Below, piece by piece: positions 1 through 9,211 of a stretch of 53,508 bases of DNA. Both the position numbers and the translations under genes were made by a program. The stretch is from Dehalococcoidia bacterium UBA6627 (GTDB taxonomy: Bacteria > Chloroflexota > Dehalococcoidia > UBA2979). The DNA lies in NCBI GenBank assembly GCA_002455955.1, contig DKLZ01000047.1, forward strand, positions 1-53,508, written 5' to 3'. The notes beneath the pieces are model-generated. The model was not told the DNA's origin. It saw nothing but the letters and a program-made list of their open reading frames with translations, and ran no database searches. Position 1 is the first letter of the stretch, and every line of letters begins with the position of its first letter.

Positions 1-9
1 CCCCGACCA
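1..9 (+). tRNA. possible 3' tail of a truncated tRNA
   Basis: The first nine bases, CCCCGACCA, equal the last nine bases of the tRNA-Pro gene at 43363-43439 (acceptor end, discriminator A, encoded CCA). A T-rich run follows, as it does after that gene. This could be the end of a tRNA cut by the window edge; nine bases cannot prove it. Confidence 0.3.
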
Positions 10-17
10 TTTTTTTC

Positions 18-48
18 TTGACTTTTGGCCACAAAATGGTATTATAAT
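18..48 (+). promoter_or_regulatory. sigma70-like promoter of tRNA-Lys
   Basis: TTGACT at 18-23 and a perfect TATAAT at 43-48 are separated by 19 nt, slightly long. The tRNA-Lys gene begins 16 nt after the -10 box, so transcription would start just before the mature 5' end. Confidence 0.6.
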
Positions 49-64
49 ACTGTAAGAAAGTTGT

Positions 65-140
65 GGGCCATTAGCTCAACAGGCAGAGCAGTGGACTTTT
101 AATCCATCGGCCGAGAGTTCGATCCTCTCCGGGCTCACCA
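65..140 (+). tRNA. tRNA-Lys (anticodon UUU)
   Basis: A 76-nt cloverleaf with encoded CCA. The D arm starts GCTC, the anticodon loop is CTTTTAA (anticodon UUU), and the T arm GAGAG/TTCGATC/CTCTC is perfect. The acceptor stem pairs over its outer five positions but the two pairs nearest the core (A70-G131, T71-C130) are mismatched, which is unusual. Confidence 0.92.
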
Positions 141-486
141 AGTTCCTTCTTCGTAATTGCGTCAAGCCGTCTGATCGTGAACGTGGTTGATCCCAATGTT
201 TCAGCTCTCGTAGGCATTTCTCTTTGATACCTGAGCGGGATGACTGAAAACAGTCGACCGGATCTAACATCTAACTTAATGCAGTCGTTGGCCAGAGTCG
301 TTACTGCAATGGACTCAAGTTTTCGCAAGGTATCTGTGGAAGAGGCCCTGTCTCGAAACTCTTTCTGATTACGGTGTGACACCACAAACATTCCAACTAT
401 GACCTCACGTGTTAGCTAGGATGCAAACTACTTCTTAGTTACGACCACATCTGGATCGAACAACTCAGTATTGACTCACCTGCTAT
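141..486. other. intergenic stretch without recognised gene
   Basis: About 345 bases between tRNA-Lys and the end of the minus-strand CoA-transferase gene. Short reverse-strand open frames run through it and into the tRNA, but they have no ribosome binding site and no familiar sequence. I see no strong hairpin or repeat. Confidence 0.5.
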
Positions 487-1737
487 TCATCGCGGCCGAC
501 CACTGCCAGTGTATTGACGTGATCCGGGACCTGCGGGAGGGTCACTTGTTACCAACACATCCGAATCAAACAGCTCGGTGATCGTACTTTCATCGAGTCC
601 GAGATCTTCGCGTAGAACATCGGCGGAATGCTCTCCATGCAAAGGTGCACGAACCACAGGGACTTCGCTCGCAGAAAGGCGTGGGGCCCATCCGAGGACA
701 CGAATCGGGCCGTGTTCCGGGTGGTCTAACTCGTGGATGAATCCACGCCCCTGCATATGACGGTCTTCAAATAGTTCAGCTGTATCCTGTACGGCGCCAC
801 AGGGAACTCCTGCCTCACCGAGAGTTTCGAATACTTCATATTTCGTTCGCTCACTTGTCCACGCACTGATTTCCTCAGTCAGTGCTTCGGCGTTTATCAG
901 TCGCTGATCATCAGTATTGAAACGAGGATCTGCAGCCAGATGTGGCTTACCAATCGCGAGACACAATTTGTCCCACATCTGCTGAGTGACACACAGCATG
1001 ACAACGTGGTCATTCTTACCAAATGGTTTACACGGATAGATGCGCATTGTCGCAGAATCTCGAACAGCGCTGCCATGGCGTGGCCGTCGTGATCCATCCC
1101 AACCTGCTGCCGAAATCGCCGTTCGCATGAAATACGTCAGAGCTTCCTGCATCGATATTTCGATGAACTGACCTTCGCCTGTTCGCGTACGCTGGATATA
1201 TGCAGCCGAGATAGCCAGCGCCAGTTGCAAGCCAGTCCCTGTATCTCCGGTCATTGTCCCTGGGATCAGTGGCGGTCCATCAGCAGTACCGGTCATCGTA
1301 ACCCCGCCGCCCATAGCCTGTGCGACCGTGTCAAACGCACGGTAAGGTGCATATGGTCCACTCAGTCCAAACCCCTTGAGTCGCGCATAGATCAGGCCGG
1401 GATTCGCTTCACGCATTACCTCGTAGCCGATATCAAGTTTCTCCATGACCCCGTACGCATAGTTTTCGACGAACACGTCATAGTGCGGTGCCATTTGTAG
1501 CAGTAAGTCGCGTCCCCGTGGATTCGCTAAATCAAGCGAGATACTGCGCTTATTACTATTCCACTGAATGAAATATGGTGCGTTCCCTGGAGGGTTCTGA
1601 GCTTGTCGTCCAGGGTCACCCGTTGGCGGCTCTATTTTCACAACATCCGCACCCAGCCAGGCAAGTGCTTGTGTGCATGAAGTACCGGCCTCGTATTGAG
1701 TCATGTCCAGAATACGCATTCCGTCTAAAGCAGCCAT
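487..1737 (-). CDS. CaiB/BaiF family III CoA-transferase
   Basis: A 416-residue cytoplasmic enzyme of the formyl-CoA/carnitine-CoA transferase family, which moves CoA between carboxylic acids through an aspartyl-CoA intermediate. The N-terminus (LDGMRILDMTQYEAG) and the LGADVVKIEPPTGDPGR segment are typical. The conserved catalytic Asp is visible as D165 in TMTGDTGTG. Length matches the family (about 400). It is the last gene of a minus-strand run with an epimerase-like protein and a two-subunit CoA-transferase-like enzyme, suggesting a pathway that activates and degrades an organic acid. The substrate cannot be told from sequence; two further paralogues lie at 43556 and 48018. Confidence 0.9.
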   Translation of the reverse strand: MAALDGMRILDMTQYEAGTSCTQALAWLGADVVKIEPPTGDPGRQAQNPPGNAPYFIQWNSNKRSISLDLANPRGRDLLLQMAPHYDVFVENYAYGVMEKLDIGYEVMREANPGLIYARLKGFGLSGPYAPYRAFDTVAQAMGGGVTMTGTADGPPLIPGTMTGDTGTGLQLALAISAAYIQRTRTGEGQFIEISMQEALTYFMRTAISAAGWDGSRRPRHGSAVRDSATMRIYPCKPFGKNDHVVMLCVTQQMWDKLCLAIGKPHLAADPRFNTDDQRLINAEALTEEISAWTSERTKYEVFETLGEAGVPCGAVQDTAELFEDRHMQGRGFIHELDHPEHGPIRVLGWAPRLSASEVPVVRAPLHGEHSADVLREDLGLDESTITELFDSDVLVTSDPPAGPGSRQYTGSGRPR

Positions 1738-1770
1738 GATGATCCTCTCGTTGCGATGAAGGCTCTTACG

Positions 1771-2211
1771 TTACTTCTTATCCTCGCCAGGGTAGTGACG
1801 ACCTTCGGCAAGAATTTCCGTCAGGATCCCATCCATACTCTTCGGATAGAAAAAGCATCCTCCGGCTTCTTCCGGATCTTCCCCTGGGATCATTGCCAGT
1901 CCTGTCGCTTGCAGTCGTTCTGCATCAGCGGCGAGATCGTCACTCGCGTAGCAGATATGGTGCAGGCCCGGGCCGCGCTTCTTGAGGAACTTTCCAATTC
2001 CTGTAGTGGGGTCTTCAGGGAGCAGAATTTCCACACGAGTCTCGCCAATGCCGACCTTCACAAACTTAATCTTTGTGCGCCCATTTTCTGCCGCTCGATC
2101 AACGGCGTTACGCACAAGGTCGAGATGAAATCCGAGTTTATCCACGAGAACTTGAGTAGCGTCATCCAACGTCTCAGACACGATACCAACGTGATCGATA
2201 CGAATTAACAT
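1771..2211 (-). CDS. VOC-family protein, methylmalonyl-CoA epimerase-like
   Basis: A 146-residue glyoxalase/VOC-fold protein. The frame opens earlier, but the internal ATG at 2211 is preceded by GGAGGGG at a good distance and gives the normal length, so it is chosen. Candidate metal ligands are H7 in RIDHVGI, H84/H85 in GLHHICYAS and E132 near the C-terminus, the pattern of methylmalonyl-CoA epimerase, which interconverts the 2R and 2S epimers. It lies 33 nt upstream of the CaiB-like gene and may act on a CoA ester in the same pathway. A different VOC activity is possible, since no mutase gene is in the window. Confidence 0.75.
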   Translation of the reverse strand: MLIRIDHVGIVSETLDDATQVLVDKLGFHLDLVRNAVDRAAENGRTKIKFVKVGIGETRVEILLPEDPTTGIGKFLKKRGPGLHHICYASDDLAADAERLQATGLAMIPGEDPEEAGGCFFYPKSMDGILTEILAEGRHYPGEDKK

Positions 2212-2355
2212 GTCGTTCCCCTCCGCGCAGGCAACACGAACGAGTACTCCAGCAGAACGCTCCGTGAAGTTCATTCAGCGGTACCACCGACAGTCTACTG
2301 ATTTTTGATTGCGCGGATCGTAGTTATTTGGCTATGGGCATCATGGAACCAACCG

Positions 2356-3153
2356 TTATAGGTCAAAGCGGTGCTTACGGAGGCCCATCGGATCGATGCG
2401 ATTACGAATCAAATCAACCTGCTCAACCGTTGGAGGTTCGGTCTCTTGAAGATCAGAACCTACGATGAGTTCGAATCCTGTGTTCGCTTCAATCTCATCT
2501 TGAGTTACACCTGGATGCACGCTGTCCATTCGCATTGCGTGGGTGTCTTCGTCGAATCCCATAATTCCGAGGTTGGTGACCACACGTTGCGGTCCTTGAC
2601 CCGGGATTCCGAGACGCTGGCGACCATTGGTTTCACCGGCTATATGCCCTTGCCCCGTGATGTAATCGACTTTTTCCACGAAAGCGCGTCTCGTGTGCTT
2701 GGGCAAATACGCATAGACCCGATTTGCGTAAAGAAACCAGTCTGTAATGCCGTAACCACCGGGGAATCGAGTTTGCGGTTGCTGATGATCACCAATAAGG
2801 GAAACGTTCACATTGCCATATCGGTCAATTTGCGCGGGCATCGTACTGAATACGTCGATTTTCCCTCGAATACACATACTGACCATTCCGTCGATCGTCA
2901 TATTACGCTGCAGAGCGGTTCCACGAACCGAATCAGGGGAATGGCCCGGACCAATGTTGTCGAACAGCGGATCGACTGAAGAAAGGTAATTATATTTCAG
3001 ATTCGGCGCGTGCGTTAAACGCGCCAACAGCACTGACACAATACCCAATGCTGTTCCGCCACCCTGTGCTACGAATTCTCCATCACGAATCTCGCGCGCA
3101 AGGGAACACACCACTAGTTCGTCAATCGTGTAGTCCGTTGAATATTGAGTCAT
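2356..3153 (-). CDS. family I CoA-transferase-like protein, subunit B
   Basis: A 265-residue protein resembling the beta subunit of glutaconate CoA-transferase (GctB) along its whole length, including the IDRYGNVNVS segment, KVDYITGQGH and the VVTNLGIMGFDEDT region. In remembered GctB the catalytic glutamate lies in an ESG motif just after an AP-hydrophobic strand. Here the equivalent segment reads YNYLSSVDP, so Leu57 seems to replace it. The enzyme may therefore be a CoA-ester hydrolase, as in the IpdAB ring-cleavage family, rather than a transferase. Its start overlaps the stop of subunit A by one base (TGATG), indicating translational coupling. Confidence 0.8.
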   Translation of the reverse strand: MTQYSTDYTIDELVVCSLAREIRDGEFVAQGGGTALGIVSVLLARLTHAPNLKYNYLSSVDPLFDNIGPGHSPDSVRGTALQRNMTIDGMVSMCIRGKIDVFSTMPAQIDRYGNVNVSLIGDHQQPQTRFPGGYGITDWFLYANRVYAYLPKHTRRAFVEKVDYITGQGHIAGETNGRQRLGIPGQGPQRVVTNLGIMGFDEDTHAMRMDSVHPGVTQDEIEANTGFELIVGSDLQETEPPTVEQVDLIRNRIDPMGLRKHRFDL

Positions 3154-4028
3154 CAGGCACGCACTCCTACTAATTCGAGATATGCAGAAGCATCAGTCGG
3201 CTCATTTACGAAATGCTTCAGGTATTCCTCGAAGGACTCCGGCGTATTAGCAGCCTTCAGGTACTCCTCGAAATGTTCGAGATCGGGCTCATAATAGCCC
3301 GTGACTCCAAACGGGTGAGCGCCGTGAGGTACATGAACGACTGCATCCACATCGTGATAAAGAATCGAGGTTTCATCTGGCGTCGCACGAATTTCCTCGT
3401 TCGTCACGATTTCTTCAGCGGTTAGGATCACTCGCTTCGCACCGCGGACCATCGCAGGTGCTGAAAACGCAGCCATCACGTTGAGGTCATTCGTATCGCC
3501 CAGCTTAGCGTTGCCCTCCGGGTCGGATTTCGGTACATGGACGATCGCAACATCTGGAGTAATCGCTGTGATGGTAACCATTTCTTGTCCATCAACAGGT
3601 GATGTGAATTGATGCCATTCCGGATGATGCTGCAAATGATCATTCTGATAGCCGTGTAACGGGATGAATTGCACTCCCATACTCCCAGCCAGTAATCCCA
3701 ATGTCACCGAGAATTCACTTTCTTCTCTTGTAGTGATCGTACCTTCGATACTGGCCCGCCTGAAATTTGGAGGAACGGCCTGCCCGATAATTCTGAAAGC
3801 GAATGCCTGAACAGCCTTCAAGCAACCGGCCCCGATGAGTAAGTCGCCCTCCAGTCCCATGATTGGTGTGTACAGGTCGAGATCACGTTTTCTTTGGCGC
3901 ACAATTTCTCGTATCAATGCCATCGGTACCAGAGCCACCGGGCCTACAGATGGGGAGGCGATACCAACAGACGATCCGTCGGGAATAAGTTGGGTCGCTT
4001 CTTCGAGAGTCATCAGTTTCGCTGTCAT
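3153..4028 (-). CDS. family I CoA-transferase-like protein, subunit A
   Basis: A 291-residue alpha-subunit homologue (glutaconate CoA-transferase A / IpdA type). Recognisable parts are the N-terminal LIPDGSSVGI segment, the VAIVHVPKSDPEGNAKLG segment and the later AKRVILTAEEIVTNEEI stretch. It forms a heteromer with the overlapping subunit B gene. It is the first gene of the minus-strand cluster ending at 487, so the operon promoter should lie just above 4028. The substrate is unknown; family knowledge suggests a dicarboxylic or ring-opened CoA ester. Confidence 0.82.
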   Translation of the reverse strand: MTAKLMTLEEATQLIPDGSSVGIASPSVGPVALVPMALIREIVRQRKRDLDLYTPIMGLEGDLLIGAGCLKAVQAFAFRIIGQAVPPNFRRASIEGTITTREESEFSVTLGLLAGSMGVQFIPLHGYQNDHLQHHPEWHQFTSPVDGQEMVTITAITPDVAIVHVPKSDPEGNAKLGDTNDLNVMAAFSAPAMVRGAKRVILTAEEIVTNEEIRATPDETSILYHDVDAVVHVPHGAHPFGVTGYYEPDLEHFEEYLKAANTPESFEEYLKHFVNEPTDASAYLELVGVRA

Positions 4029-4336
4029 TAGTTGATTTGTTGTTATGTCACCTTGCCGTGCGTGCTTCGTCGCGAATGATCGCGAGGTGTCCTACAACCC
4101 TTCCTATCGCTCATGAGAGCAGTTTGAGTCTTCTGCAGTACTTCTTCATGCTCGCTCACGGTTGTTACTCCGCCATTATTGCCTAATTATCGGATATTTG
4201 TCCTGATCTCTTCACATTTGGAATGAAATTGTTATCCGGGTAGGCCTCCTTACATACCTATTGACGAATCTATTAGAATCTCTTCATCGTATTGCCAATA
4301 CCCGAGGATTCGCTGAATTTGAACGGGAGAGTTTCG
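4029..4336. other. divergent intergenic region
   Basis: About 300 bases between the minus-strand CoA-transferase cluster and the plus-strand DUF1800 gene. It must carry both promoters. TTGACG occurs at 4261-4266 and TAGAAT at 4274-4279, but their spacing does not form a normal sigma70 pair, so no promoter is assigned. No ORF or strong hairpin is seen. Confidence 0.5.
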
Positions 4337-5749
4337 ATGTCCACGAACCCAGACATCGCCCTGATGGCACATCTCATGCGTCGAGCAGGATTCGGAACAA
4401 ACCGAGAAGAGCTAGAACAGCTTACGGAACAAGGCTATGAAGAAACTGTCGAGCAACTTGTCGATCCACCGTCGTCAATTCCTGGCGCTGATCAATATGA
4501 GCTCTTCCGGTACATGCCATCACTAGAAACCGGAGGACCTAACCCTGTTCCCGGCGCGGCAAATTTGCTCTATCACATGGTGAACACGCAACGCCATCTC
4601 GAAGAAAAGATGGCGTTCTTTTGGCATCATGTCTTCGCCACTGGAAACTCGAAAGTCGACAACGATCAGAATCTGACGATTCAACTTGATATGTTCCGCG
4701 AGCATGGTATGGGCAACTATCGAGACTTACTGATTCGCCTTTCTCAGAGCCCTGCGATGATCTATTGGCTCGATAACAATGAGAACCACAAGCGATCACC
4801 CAATGAAAACTGGGGACGAGAACTCCTCGAATTATTCTCACTTGGTGTTGGGAATTACACTGAAACTGATGTGTTTGAATGCGCAAGGGCCTTCACCGGC
4901 TGGACCATCAATCCTAAGATCCCTCGAACTCCATACCATCGCTTCGCATGGTCTTATTCATTTAGGCCGGAAGAGCACGACTACAGTGAAAAAACCTTCC
5001 TAGGGCATGTCGGGAATTTTAACGGCGATGACATCATCGATATCATCCTTCAACAGCCAGCATGTTCACGGTTTATCGCCCGACACCTGTATAACTTCTT
5101 TGTTGCCGACGAAGCCCAGGTGCCGGCATGGGATATCGAGCCGCCACGCGATCCTGAAGCTATCGATTTACTGGCAGGCACGTTTGTTGACTCAGGTTAC
5201 GAACTTCGGCCAGTTTTGCGAGTCTTGTTTAACTCCGATTTCTTTAAGGAAGCCCGTTTTAAGAAAGTGCGCAGCCCTGTTGAAGTAGTGGTAGGTGCTC
5301 TACGTACTACAGGCGATCTGCAAGGCCCCGACCCCAGATTGGTCGCGATCGCTCAGGAACCATCTCATATGGGTCAGGCTCTTCATAACCCACCGAGTGT
5401 TGAAGGCTGGCAAACTGGCCGTGATTGGATCAACAGCGGATCAGTCGTAAAGCGAATCAACTTCGTGGCGGATCAGGTAAGTAACACGGAGTTACCAGGA
5501 GTTCAGAAACTTGTACAACGTGTCCTTGTTTCGAGCGACAACCAAATCAAAGAGGAAGATTTGGTCGATCGCTGTCTCGATTTGATGGGGCCACTTGAAA
5601 TTTCGGAGGAGACACGCCGCGAACTTATCGCCTACGTTGAGGCGGAAGGTCCGGTGAAGATCTCACCAGACAATGGTCACGATACGGAACAGCGGGTCGC
5701 GGATATGTTGGCGCTGATCGCTGCGACTCCGGAATATCAGTTCGGTTAG
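4337..5749 (+). CDS. DUF1800 family protein
   Basis: A 470-residue protein of the DUF1800 family, whose biochemical role is not established. Typical features are the N-terminal LMRRAGFG motif, KMAFFWHHVFAT, NENWGRELLELFSLG, and a C-terminal HNPPSVEGWQTGRDW segment. The ATG at 4337 is preferred over an upstream start because GGGAG lies just before it and the family motif begins within ten residues. No signal peptide is visible. The DUF1501 gene follows 39 nt downstream; the two families are commonly paired, so they probably act together. Confidence 0.88.
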   Translation: MSTNPDIALMAHLMRRAGFGTNREELEQLTEQGYEETVEQLVDPPSSIPGADQYELFRYMPSLETGGPNPVPGAANLLYHMVNTQRHLEEKMAFFWHHVFATGNSKVDNDQNLTIQLDMFREHGMGNYRDLLIRLSQSPAMIYWLDNNENHKRSPNENWGRELLELFSLGVGNYTETDVFECARAFTGWTINPKIPRTPYHRFAWSYSFRPEEHDYSEKTFLGHVGNFNGDDIIDIILQQPACSRFIARHLYNFFVADEAQVPAWDIEPPRDPEAIDLLAGTFVDSGYELRPVLRVLFNSDFFKEARFKKVRSPVEVVVGALRTTGDLQGPDPRLVAIAQEPSHMGQALHNPPSVEGWQTGRDWINSGSVVKRINFVADQVSNTELPGVQKLVQRVLVSSDNQIKEEDLVDRCLDLMGPLEISEETRRELIAYVEAEGPVKISPDNGHDTEQRVADMLALIAATPEYQFG

Positions 5750-5788
5750 GAATAGCGGTTTTATCGTTGAACCGAAGGAGCATTTTGT

Positions 5789-6949
5789 ATGACAGCCATA
5801 ACCAAGCCACCAGTATTCGTAGTGCTTCAACTGACTGGAGGAAACGATTACCTCAATTCTGTTGTCCCTTACACCGACCCCTATTACTACGACAACCGCA
5901 AAGGAACTCTGCGAGTCGAAGCAGAAGATGTTCTGAAGCTAGACGCCGAATTCGGCCTGCACCCATGCATGAAGCCACTTCACGAAATTTACGAACGTGG
6001 TGACATGGCGATCATCCACGGTGTGGGGTATCCCAATTCACCAAGATCACATTTCCGATCGATGGATATCTGGCACACCTGTGAACCGGACACTGTCGGC
6101 ACCGAAGGTTGGGCAGCCCGTGCCATCCGTGAACTCGACCCTGAGGGAGAAAACCCTGTCACCGGTGTGAATATCGGTCAGGCCTTGCCCCGCGCCTTAG
6201 TACTGCCAGGAGTGTCGGTCGCTTCGGTAGCTGACCTCTCCAGCTATGGCCTACTCACCGGTATCGAAGTAGAAGAAAAACGCACTCGTTTATTGCAACG
6301 TTTTGCCAATATGTATGGAAAAGCAATCGGAACCGGCGCTGTAAATGACTACCTTGCTCGAACTGGACTCGATGCTCTCAGCGGAGCAGACATATTAAAA
6401 CGTGGATTAGCCAGCTACGAGTCAACAATCGAATACGGTACCGACGAAATCTCAAGAGCAATGCGAGACATTGCGACCATTCATACAGCGGATGTCGGCA
6501 CACGTGTTTTCTACACGCAGCTCATCGGCTTCGACACGCACGCAGCCCAACAACCTACTTTCGAACGCCTCTGGACTGAAGTATCCCGTGCCATCTCAGA
6601 CTTCTGGGATGATCTACGCGAACACGACGCTGACGACAATGTCGTCCTATTCCTATTTTCGGAATTCGGCCGGCGCGTACGAGATAACGGGTCAGGCACA
6701 GATCACGGAGCAGCAGGGGGCTGTTTTGTAATGGGACCATCAGTAGCCGGTGGAATGTACGGAACATACCCAGACAGGAAGCCGGAATCTCTGGATCAAG
6801 GAGACATGATCCCAAATCAAGATTTTCGTGGAGTCTATTCGACAATTCTCGAAGACTGGCTCCAGCTCGACTCCATCCCAATCGTGAATGGCCACTTTGA
6901 GAAACCTCGCTTTATCCAAAGTGCACCTACTGAATTAAGCAGTGTCTAA
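5789..6949 (+). CDS. DUF1501 family protein
   Basis: A 386-residue protein of the DUF1501 family, related to the alkaline phosphatase/sulfatase fold. It has the LQLTGGNDYLN start motif, GYPNSPRSHFRSMDIWHT, GFDTHAAQQ and a C-terminal FSEFGRRVRDNGSGTDHG segment in which Asp and His residues could bind metal. AAGGAG lies 8 nt before the ATG. Most family members carry a Tat leader; here the domain starts within ten residues, so a cytoplasmic location is inferred. It follows DUF1800 closely and probably shares its transcript. Confidence 0.88.
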   Translation: MTAITKPPVFVVLQLTGGNDYLNSVVPYTDPYYYDNRKGTLRVEAEDVLKLDAEFGLHPCMKPLHEIYERGDMAIIHGVGYPNSPRSHFRSMDIWHTCEPDTVGTEGWAARAIRELDPEGENPVTGVNIGQALPRALVLPGVSVASVADLSSYGLLTGIEVEEKRTRLLQRFANMYGKAIGTGAVNDYLARTGLDALSGADILKRGLASYESTIEYGTDEISRAMRDIATIHTADVGTRVFYTQLIGFDTHAAQQPTFERLWTEVSRAISDFWDDLREHDADDNVVLFLFSEFGRRVRDNGSGTDHGAAGGCFVMGPSVAGGMYGTYPDRKPESLDQGDMIPNQDFRGVYSTILEDWLQLDSIPIVNGHFEKPRFIQSAPTELSSV

Positions 6950-7067
6950 CCATGTTGAAAATAAAAAGCACCGATAGGCTTGTGTAATCCACCTCGTCTT
7001 CCCTGATGGATGCACATAGCTTCAAGCGAACGAAGGCGTTGGCCCAAAATTACCAAGGAGTCTTGTG

Positions 7068-8063
7068 ATGCCGACAAAAACAGTTGCGGGTCGCACCTGG
7101 CACTTCAGTCACTCAGTCGGTCATCACGTGGGCCCGGGAGGGTTCGTACACCCAACCTCCGTCTTAGCTACTCCTGACAACATCGTTTACGTCGCCGACA
7201 CCGGAGCTGCCGAGGGTTACGGTCGAGCTAGGATTCGCAAGCTCCACATTGAAGACGGGTTCATCGATGATTTTGGTACCCGCGATCTCGTTTGGCCTGA
7301 AGGCCTGGCGATTGATCATCTCGGCAATATCTACTGCTCAGACGCACGAACACATCAGATCGTTGTCCATGATCAAAACGGTGAGGAAATCAATGCCTGG
7401 GGTAGTTACGGTGCAGAGGCAGGTCAGCTTAATGGGCCTTCCGGTTTAGTAGTAGATAACGATAACTCACTGCTTGTCGCAGATACTCGTAACCATCGGA
7501 TTCAGAAATTTTCGACCGATGGATCTGCTATTGATAGCTGGGGAACATTTGGTGATGCGCCCGGGCAGTTGAATCGCCCATGGGGGCTTACCATCGACCA
7601 AGCAGGTGACGTGTACGTTGCTGATTGGGGTAATGATCGTGTCCAGAAATTCTCTAGTGAGGGTGAGCTACTAGGACAATTCGGTTCCACGATAGACGAT
7701 GGTGGCCAGTTGACCAGACCGTCTGATGTTGCTGTTGACAGTGAGGGTGACGTCTACGTCGCTGACTGGGGCAACCACCGTATTCAAATCTACTATCCCG
7801 ACGGCGATATCATCTGCGGCCTATATGGCGATGCGCGCGAATTCTCACGGTCGGCGCAGGAAGTAATGGATGTCAATCCAGATCTGGTTGCCGCGTTCGA
7901 TCGAGTGGAGCCAACTGAATTGGTTTCATGGGGTCACTTCGAACGGCCACGAGGCATTGCTATTGATGATCAAGACAGGATCATCGTCACTGACGGAACG
8001 CGGGGTCGATTTCAAGTCTATGCAAAGGACAAAGATTACATCGTCCCTCAATTCAATCTCTGA
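7068..8063 (+). CDS. NHL-repeat beta-propeller protein
   Basis: A 331-residue protein built from about six NHL repeats. Recurring units read GQLNGPSGLVVD...VADTRNHRIQKFS and GQLNRPWGLTID...VADWGNDRVQKFS. Such proteins form a propeller that binds ligands or acts as a lyase/hydrolase; no specific function can be assigned. The ATG at 7068 lies 7 nt after AAGGAG; a GTG one codon earlier is too close. No signal peptide is present. It may belong to the same transcript as DUF1800/DUF1501, about 118 nt upstream. Confidence 0.85.
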   Translation: MPTKTVAGRTWHFSHSVGHHVGPGGFVHPTSVLATPDNIVYVADTGAAEGYGRARIRKLHIEDGFIDDFGTRDLVWPEGLAIDHLGNIYCSDARTHQIVVHDQNGEEINAWGSYGAEAGQLNGPSGLVVDNDNSLLVADTRNHRIQKFSTDGSAIDSWGTFGDAPGQLNRPWGLTIDQAGDVYVADWGNDRVQKFSSEGELLGQFGSTIDDGGQLTRPSDVAVDSEGDVYVADWGNHRIQIYYPDGDIICGLYGDAREFSRSAQEVMDVNPDLVAAFDRVEPTELVSWGHFERPRGIAIDDQDRIIVTDGTRGRFQVYAKDKDYIVPQFNL

Positions 8064-8184
8064 CCCAACTCGTCAAAACATTAACACGACGGTCATCAAG
8101 TTCAATACGGTCGTTTGTTGATAACCTCCAATCGAACAGCGTTAGAGCAGCACTCGATCGTTGGCTCACTCTATCGAGATCCGA

Positions 8185-9003
8185 TTAGTTCGGTATCGGT
8201 GCCGTCATACCTATGTCTATCGGGACTACCCCAGCTTCATCGATAACCTCTTGGCTGTACCGAATACCACCGGTTACCACATCTGGATCGCCTGTTGTGA
8301 GTAGGTGAGCGGCTTCCGCAATAACTTCGACAGGCTCAGCTGCGTCTAACATTTCTTGCGTGTACTGCCTGCCATACATTTGCCCCGGTGTTGCTACTAC
8401 CAATTCTGGCGATAGTGCATTTACGGAGACGTTGTGTTCGTACATTTCGGCCGCAAGTCCTGTAGTGAAGCGTTCGACAGCAGCTTTTGCCATTCCGTAT
8501 ACCGGCCCATCACCATGCTGTCGATCAATTTTTGGGTGAATAGCTGCACGTGATGAGATGTTCAGAATCGAGCCACCAACCCCTCGCTCAATCATCCCCG
8601 GAAGCGAAAGTTGCGCTAGATGAAATGGTGCCTTCACCAAAATCTCCATCATTCGGTCGTAATAACGTTCGGAAAAATCGATAGTTCCCCCTGGAACCAA
8701 AATAGCTCCATTGTTCACCAGCACATCTACGGCACCGTAGATAGCTATGGTTTCAGCAATCAAATGTTCACGGTCTTCTTTCTTCTGTAAGTTGGCCGCA
8801 ATAGCCGTCGCTTCTCCACCTCTTTCGCGGATTGCTTCGACGACGCTGTGGACCGTGCCAGGTAGTTTTTCGTCTCTGACTTCTACTGTTCGAGCGGACA
8901 CGATCACTTTCGCGCCAGCGATAGCTAAACGACGTGCGATCGCTTCACCGATCCCTCGCGAAGAACCTGTAACAATCGCCACTTTCCCGTTCAAGTCATT
9001 CAT
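8185..9003 (-). CDS. SDR family NAD(P)-dependent oxidoreductase
   Basis: A 272-residue classical short-chain dehydrogenase/reductase. The Rossmann cofactor motif is TGSSRGIGEA (residues 12-21), NNGA is at 97-100, the catalytic Ser is in NISSRAA (150-151), and Y169/K173 form the YxxxK pair in VYGMAK. It oxidises or reduces an alcohol/ketone pair with NAD(P)H; the substrate is not predictable. AAGGA sits upstream of the ATG at 9003. It stands alone on the minus strand, convergent with the NHL gene and divergent from the MFS exporter. Confidence 0.9.
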   Translation of the reverse strand: MNDLNGKVAIVTGSSRGIGEAIARRLAIAGAKVIVSARTVEVRDEKLPGTVHSVVEAIRERGGEATAIAANLQKKEDREHLIAETIAIYGAVDVLVNNGAILVPGGTIDFSERYYDRMMEILVKAPFHLAQLSLPGMIERGVGGSILNISSRAAIHPKIDRQHGDGPVYGMAKAAVERFTTGLAAEMYEHNVSVNALSPELVVATPGQMYGRQYTQEMLDAAEPVEVIAEAAHLLTTGDPDVVTGGIRYSQEVIDEAGVVPIDIGMTAPIPN

Positions 9004-9211
9004 TGCATGATCCTTCCGCTCTCACGATCAGATGCCATCATTGCAGTGTTCTGATGCTGTTTCCACTATTCCTCACGAGGCGAACCGTGCGAATACAGTG
9101 CGAGATAGAGAAATGCCCAGAACATTTCCGATGACCGAGAGGAAATGACCGTTATCATCAGCTCTCGCAGCCTCACAGCAATCCGCCTGAAATTGTATAT
9201 AGAGTCTGACT

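Noticed and set aside
71..391. Minus-strand ORF of 106 residues
   Set aside because: It runs into the tRNA-Lys gene, lacks a ribosome binding site and resembles no family.
1756..2208. Plus-strand ORF of 150 residues
   Set aside because: It is antisense to the VOC-family gene, which has convincing motifs and a good start.
2371..2979. Plus-strand ORF of 202 residues
   Set aside because: It is antisense to the clearly conserved CoA-transferase-like subunit B.
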